The notes beneath the pieces are model-generated. The model saw only the letters and a program-made list of their open reading frames with translations. It was not told the DNA's origin and made no database searches. Position numbers and translations under genes: made by a program. Shown here piece by piece: positions 59,144 to 64,000 of a DNA stretch of 64,000 nucleotides (positions within the stretch are counted from its first letter, which is position 1; the number at the start of each line of letters is the position of its first letter). The stretch is from Nannobrachium achirus (Eukaryota; Chordata; Actinopteri; Myctophiformes; Myctophidae): contig OY997647.1 in assembly GCA_963921795.1 (NCBI GenBank), positions 60,290,357 to 60,354,356 on the forward strand, in the 5' to 3' direction.

Positions 59144-59599
59144 CAGGGGTCTTCAACAGGGGGTCCTCAGAGTTACTACACAGGGTCCTTCAAATCTTTG
59201 TTTGATAGAAACTTTTTTTCTCCTTTTTTATATTAACCACTTGAACCCTAAGTAACGTTCATATTTTCTGAGAACTTTAGCCAAAAACAAGCTCACAACG
59301 CCTCGCGCTGCGAGGCATTGCGAGCTTGTAGATCGTCTATTTTCGGCACAGAGGTTTGGTGTAGAGGGGGAAAAAAGAGCAGAGTAAGTACAGAGTGAAA
59401 GATCAAGTTTATAAAGTATTGAAGGCTCAATTGGTTACATATCTGATAACACAAATTGACATGAATCTAAAATACACTGATGATTGTGCTGTCAAACAAT
59501 GAAACTATATGGAATCTATGATAAGGTAGTGGGGGGTCCCTGCTTCATCTCTCTCTCAACTAAGGGGTCCTTGGCCAAAAAAAACTTTGAAGACCCCTG
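59144..59599. mobile_element. Family B hAT MITE, copy 5, with hairpin
   Basis: Ends caggggtcttcaac and ttgaagacccctg. Octamers gtttagac and atttagac agree at 7 of 8. The hairpin at 59279-59346 has lost the outer left arm (atagcagatct). Confidence 0.88.
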
Positions 59600-59729
59600 A
59601 TTTAGACTATTCAAAGTGTCATGCATGTTGTCGATCACACAACATTTTTTTTACACTTTCAGTTCAAATACCTTCCTTAGTTTTTCGGAACTTATTTTCC
59701 TGTGTGGAGATGTGGGATGTAGTCTGGGG

Positions 59730-60249
59730 CAGGGGTTTTCAAAGTGGGTGACGGGGCACCCTGGGGTGACGGGGCACCCTGGGGTGCCGCAACGGCAGTC
59801 AAGGGGTGTCGCGAGATCAATTGATAATATTTGGAATTTATTTGGACACTTGAAGAAATATTTAGTATCATTTTAAACTTGAAGTACAAACATATTTTCA
59901 GTCAGTTCTAACCAAAATGGCTATTATCTCAACGTTTTCCTCGCAACACAATCACTAAAATATCGTAACTGTCAGGCAGAAACCTGTCGCACAAAACTAG
60001 TGAAAACAGCCGATCTACAAGCACACAACGCCTTTGTGTGCTTGTAGATCTGCTGTTTTCACTAGTTTAGTAAATTTTATAGATGATAAATACAAAACGA
60101 ACGGTTTTGGACATGCAAGGTTTCCACCCGACAACGACGATATGCTATAAATATAAGGTGCTGGGAGTGAAAATTATAATGTAGGGGTGCCTCGGATGAA
60201 AATAATATTTATAGGGGTGCCCTGAGACAAAAAAGTTTGAAAACCCCTG
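59730..60249. mobile_element. Family C hAT MITE with hairpin, complete
   Basis: Ends caggggttttcaaagtggg and agtttgaaaacccctg, with a perfect duplication gtctgggg (59722-59729, 60250-60257). A short tandem ggggcaccctggggtgac sits at the left. Hairpin 59996-60066. Confidence 0.92.
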
Positions 60250-60450
60250 GTCTGGGGGGGTTCAGGTGAGGTGCTTTAGTGCTTTATACCCTCCCCTCCC
60301 ATCCCAATGCACTTGCTGGACAGCGTGAGTCCCATCCGTCCTGGGACAGTGATGGGGTACAAGCACGGTGATCTGGATGGGTACTCGCTCCTCCGCTGTC
60401 ACAGGAGGCAAGACCTGCCTGTTTACCAACTGCTGCACAGGTTGTGGAAG

Positions 60451-60975
60451 CAGGGGTGTCACAAGGGGGGAGTGGGACTGAGTTACCAGGGCCCAAGGTG
60501 GAGGAGGGGCCTTAATTATTTTATACTTTAGCTATTGAAAAATAGCAGATATACAAGCTCACAGCGCACGCTGCGAGCTTGTAGATCTGCTATTTACGAA
60601 AAGTCGTGAAAATGTGTGCAAAACTTTGAATATATGTATTTTTAAGCGAACATTTGTACTCAAATTTTGCTTCTGGGAGGGTCCCTGGAACTAAATATTT
60701 TGAGATGGGGGGTCCGTGGTCAAATACATATAATTTTGGGGGTCCTTCACATGAAAGGTTTTGAGCACCACTGACATAGAAACATAGGTTTAAAAAAGAA
60801 AAAACATTTGAAATATTTCAAGATTTTTCAAAAATAGCAGATCTACAAGCTCGCAGCGCGGCACTCGGTGCCGCGCTGTGAGCTTGTATATCTGCTATTT
60901 TTCAATAATTAAAGCACAAAATGTGAAGTGAATCCTTGTACCCACCAGGGCCCAGAATTTGGTGCGACACCCCAG
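60451..60975. mobile_element. Family U hAT-like element, copy 3, with two hairpins
   Basis: Ends caggggtgtcacaagg and gcgacaccccag. Octamers tgtggaag and tgtgtgaa agree at 6 of 8. Hairpins 60537-60594 and 60830-60903 with family A flanks, so U carries an A-type interior between hAT ends. Confidence 0.78.
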
Positions 60976-61381
60976 TGTGTGAAAGTGCAACATTTTTCGG
61001 TGTGAAGAATTACTGCCTGCCGATGGCGGGTCGTTTATCTCCTGATTGTTTCCCCCTGCCTTCTGTCTGCAGCCGGCTGCCACCAGGGAGCTGGACTGTG
61101 TGAGGCACAAACGCAAACGCTTTTTGTTGGCCAAGTAGTTTTATGACCGGGGAATTTACCTCTGTGGATTCCTCGATGATCCAAACAAATCTTTTTTTTA
61201 ACAGTTTTACTGCCAGATGTTATTATTTATTTATTGGGTTTGGTGCCAGCAAAAGCACCTTACCTTTGCGACGTTATAGACAAAGATGTATTCATTTTTT
61301 TTTTTGTATTATTATTTTCTTTTCTCATTAAATAGATGTACTTTGGCTATACTGGCAGTAGAGGGCAGCCTCATGCAAGAA
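60976..61381. other. No gene or repeat recognised
   Basis: Unique intronic sequence with T runs near 61190 and 61296. Confidence 0.5.
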
Positions 61382-61680
61382 TTAATGTGAAATGGCCGCG
61401 GTCGGCTCCCATCCGTCCAGGCCACTAAATCGCTACAGAGCAATAGACCCAGAGAAAATAACAAGGAAGTGTTTTGTTACTCCATTGATGCTAACGTCCA
61501 GTGGGTTTTTGAGAGCACTATTACGGGAGATGTGTTAACGGTACACACCCGCGCGACCCCTCATCAGTTTACAGACATCAAAACAAGGTACAAAAGAACG
61601 AGCCAAAGAACGTACTATTGGTGGCGTGCCGCCGTGAAAAATTGGGCGAACGGGAACGTCCAAAGCGGTAAAAGAGTTAA
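61382..61680. mobile_element. TTAA-bounded GC-richer unit HH
   Basis: TTAA at 61382-61385 and 61677-61680, but the adjoining bases are only weakly inverted. A + open frame (61469-61684) is not recognised. Single copy in this window. Confidence 0.3.
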
Positions 61681-61801
61681 GTGAAGAGACGTCTGAGAAG
61701 TAATAACACTGTCTCATGTAAATGTAGACGTCTTGGCCTAAGGGTGGCGCTCTTGGGTTCATCATGAAGGTGCACGGCAAATTCCATAACAAGTCTGTAT
61801 C

Positions 61802-62179
61802 TAGGGATGGGACGATATGAAAATGTCATATCACGATTATTGTGACACAATAAATCGCGATTTACGATATTATCACGATAATAAAAATCCATTATCCTGG
61901 GGCAGGAAAATTCGCCAAAAAATCGCAGATCTACAAGCTCACAACCTAGATCACAACGCGTTTGCAAAGACTTTTGATAGAGTGAAAAAAAGACTATCAA
62001 GTACATATATTATAAGTACCCTTTACCAATGAAGGGTTTAAATGATACCGGATATGAACTGAATTGATCCCAGTGCATGACGGAGGATGATATCACGATA
62101 AATTAAATCTCCACAAAACGATCATCGTGAGTGTTTTTTTATCATGATAAACCATACTATCGCTTATCCTCCCATCTAC
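61802..62179. mobile_element. Family D hAT MITE, copy 4, half hairpin
   Basis: Starts agggatgggacgatat near a ctgtatct octamer; ctgtatcc follows at 62180-62187, 7 of 8 matching. Hairpin 61914-61970 keeps the left arm only. Confidence 0.82.
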
Positions 62180-62444
62180 CTGTATCCATCCAGATAACTT
62201 TGGGACAAAAAGTGGACGGATGAAAGGATGGTCCGACATTGCCATCCGTTGAGCCCTGCCGCTAGTGTGGCTAAAAATGGAATTTAAAACAAAAAAAAAA
62301 ATGTAAGGAAAGGGAATAGGTTCACCTAAATACAGAGAAAGGCTGCATCTAAACTCTGAAGAGGAAACAAGCTGCTGGCAAGAGTGTACTGCACGTAGGT
62401 GTATGGTACAGAACATATTGTCAGCGCCATGTAATTGTCTAATC

Positions 62445-62902
62445 CAGGGTTGTTCGACAGGGGGTCCCGGACCCCTAGGGGGGTCCTCAGAGTTACTACA
62501 GGGGACCCACCAAATCTTTGTGGTAGGATCATTCTTTTAAATGAACAACTTGAACCCTCGCATCCCTATTTTGAGGAGAACTTTAGCCAAAAATAGCAGA
62601 TCTACAAGCTCTCAACTCTCAGCGCGAGGCGTTGAGAGCTTGTAGATCGGCTATTTTCAGCAAATAGGTTTGGTGTAGAGGTAAAAAAGAGCAGACCAAG
62701 TACATAGTGAAAGGTCAAGTTAACCAAAAACACGAATCCAACATAGACTGATGACAGTGCTGTCAAACAAGTATATGAATAAATCTATGAAATCGATGAA
62801 AATCTGCATCACACATCTAAACAATATGTAGAGGGGGTCCCTGCTTCATCTCTCTCTCAGCTAAGGCAGGGGTCCCTGGCCTGAAAACGTTGCAGACCCC
62901 TG
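62445..62902. mobile_element. Family B hAT MITE, copy 6, with hairpin
   Basis: Ends cagggttgttcgac and ttgcagacccctg. Octamers gtctaatc and gtcttgtc agree at 6 of 8. Hairpin 62584-62658 has a changed loop-proximal stem (ctctcaa ... ttgagag) still fully paired. Confidence 0.85.
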
Positions 62903-63612
62903 GTCTTGTCTCTTAATAATAACACATATGACTATAATAATGACAATAAACGTAAGAGATCGTGAGAACCGACATGTAGAATTTGTCCACAGGCTATATA
63001 ATTGCAAGGTGCACTCGTGTTCGTGTATAATGCACACCCAGTTCATGGAAGTAGTGTGGTTTATAATTCATGACAATATGTTACTGCAGCCACGATGAAC
63101 CATAGAATACTTTTATAATGTCAAGTTCAATATTTGGATGACGATGGACGTATAAGTGTGTTCGCGACCGTCAGGTCGCAGTTACTATTTTTGCCCCTGC
63201 ACTTATCTCTGGCACCGTTGGCCCTATCGATGCCAAACTTTGCACACACACTCCTTGGATGGCAAATCACAACCTCCGCCCCTGATTTCTCACATGGCCC
63301 TCTTCTAGCGCCACCGTCAGGCCGATTCTTGCAATACACATTTTTGGACACTGCTCCTACAGATTTTGCCCTAAAATCACGCAAAGTGGTACACAGTATC
63401 TCTAAAGTCATGTCATCAACATGGATCTGTCCCTTTTCCCATATTCTCTACTGATTGGCTACCATCGCCTTCTAAAGTTTGTGTGTGCAACGTGGCGGTC
63501 GCTTATCTCCAGATTAGGGAGTCTTACTGGTAATGCAATCTGAGCACATTGGTCATGAGAAAATCAGTACAACACTTAGCAGTTATTTACTCAGAACGGA
63601 CATGCTCTAAGT
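62903..63612. other. No gene or repeat recognised
   Basis: The + open frame at 63134-63454 has no recognised similarity or splice context. Confidence 0.45.
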
Positions 63613-63786
63613 CAGGGGTTCACTCCCAGCACCTTTATACTGTATATTTATAGCATATTGTCGTTGTTGGGTGGAAACTTGTATGTCCAAAACCTTTCGA
63701 TTTCTATTTATCATCAAAAAAAATTACTAAACTAGTGAAAACAGCCGATCTACAAGCACACAACGCCTCGCATCGCGAGGCGTTGA
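63613..63786. mobile_element. Family C fragment, half hairpin
   Basis: caggggtt is followed directly by the cactcccagcacctt interior, an internal deletion. Inner C words lead to the left hairpin arm (63731-63786), then unrelated sequence. Confidence 0.7.
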
Positions 63787-64000
63787 CATTGCCTTATTCC
63801 TGCTACATGTACTGTATATTCTACAGTTCCTCTATGAATTATGACTTTCATGTGCTTTTACGCACCCTCGCGATCACCGCCCGGATGCGTCGGATGAGTA
63901 ATTATTGTGGCTAATGATGATGTATCGATTCTGGACAACAAAATGCTAACAATTTGCTGCTTCCGTGAATCTGGAAATGGCTCCCTGCTGGACCCTAGCT
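63787..64000. other. No gene or repeat recognised
   Basis: Unique intronic sequence to the window edge. Confidence 0.45.

Noticed and set aside
63134-63454. 106-codon open frame near the right edge as a further stt3b exon
   Set aside because: Its residues do not resemble STT3B and it begins and ends without splice signals.

Overview
The window is vertebrate nuclear DNA, almost certainly from a ray-finned (teleost) fish. One protein-coding exon can be supported: 58584-58692 on the + strand. It has a consensus acceptor and donor and encodes a 36-residue stretch typical of STT3B, a catalytic subunit of the oligosaccharyltransferase. No other stt3b exon was found, so what lies downstream is intron, and the ~58 kb upstream is intron or 5' flank. 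Fish origin is inferred from the density of short hAT and TTAA-target (piggyBac-like) elements, very long CA/GT runs and a fish-type tRNA-derived SINE just before the exon.

Nearly everything else is short non-autonomous transposons, many with readable target duplications. I group them by letters of my own. hAT-like families, with 8-bp duplications where preserved, are B, C, D, E, F, G, H, I, L, M, Q, T, U, Y and Z. TTAA-bounded families are A, R, P, S, X, AA, CC and HH. Others are K, N, V, W, BB, EE and FF. There are also a LINE reverse-transcriptase tail, a Penelope-like fragment with an inverted repeat, and a 286-bp satellite in four copies. Elements are nested up to four deep at 20.3-22.4 kb.

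The main unusual observation is a small palindrome whose arm reads approximately AGCAGATCTACAAGCTCACA. I count about sixty intact, half or decayed copies by eye. They sit inside at least twelve families that otherwise share no ends (A, B, C, D, E, F, G, H, I, K, L, R, with U carrying the A interior), and so cross the hAT/TTAA superfamily boundary. In most families the stem continues into sequence private to that family. Several families share the same asymmetric stem mismatch. In family D a hairpin-bearing copy and a longer copy can be aligned: the hairpin block occupies the place of about 534 bp of internal sequence. This looks like a palindrome module acquired repeatedly by unrelated MITEs, and it may be an undescribed phenomenon.

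Layout: 0-6 kb Y, B and A elements; 6-14 kb Penelope-like fragment, B, inner C, R with nested S, F, E, AA; 14-22 kb D, B, a large palindrome with nested P, K with nested Z, and the L nest; 22-31 kb A, X, B, U, P, E, CC, C, F; 31.7-32.8 kb satellite; 33-43 kb A, X, C, W, F, LINE, D, I; 43-52 kb BB, G, FF, A with V, D, F, T; 52-56 kb GT-rich N repeats, foldback EE, Q with nested M; 56-64 kb U, R with nested E, SINE, the stt3b exon, B, C, U, D, B. Stretches between elements hold only unique non-coding sequence or microsatellites as far as I can see.
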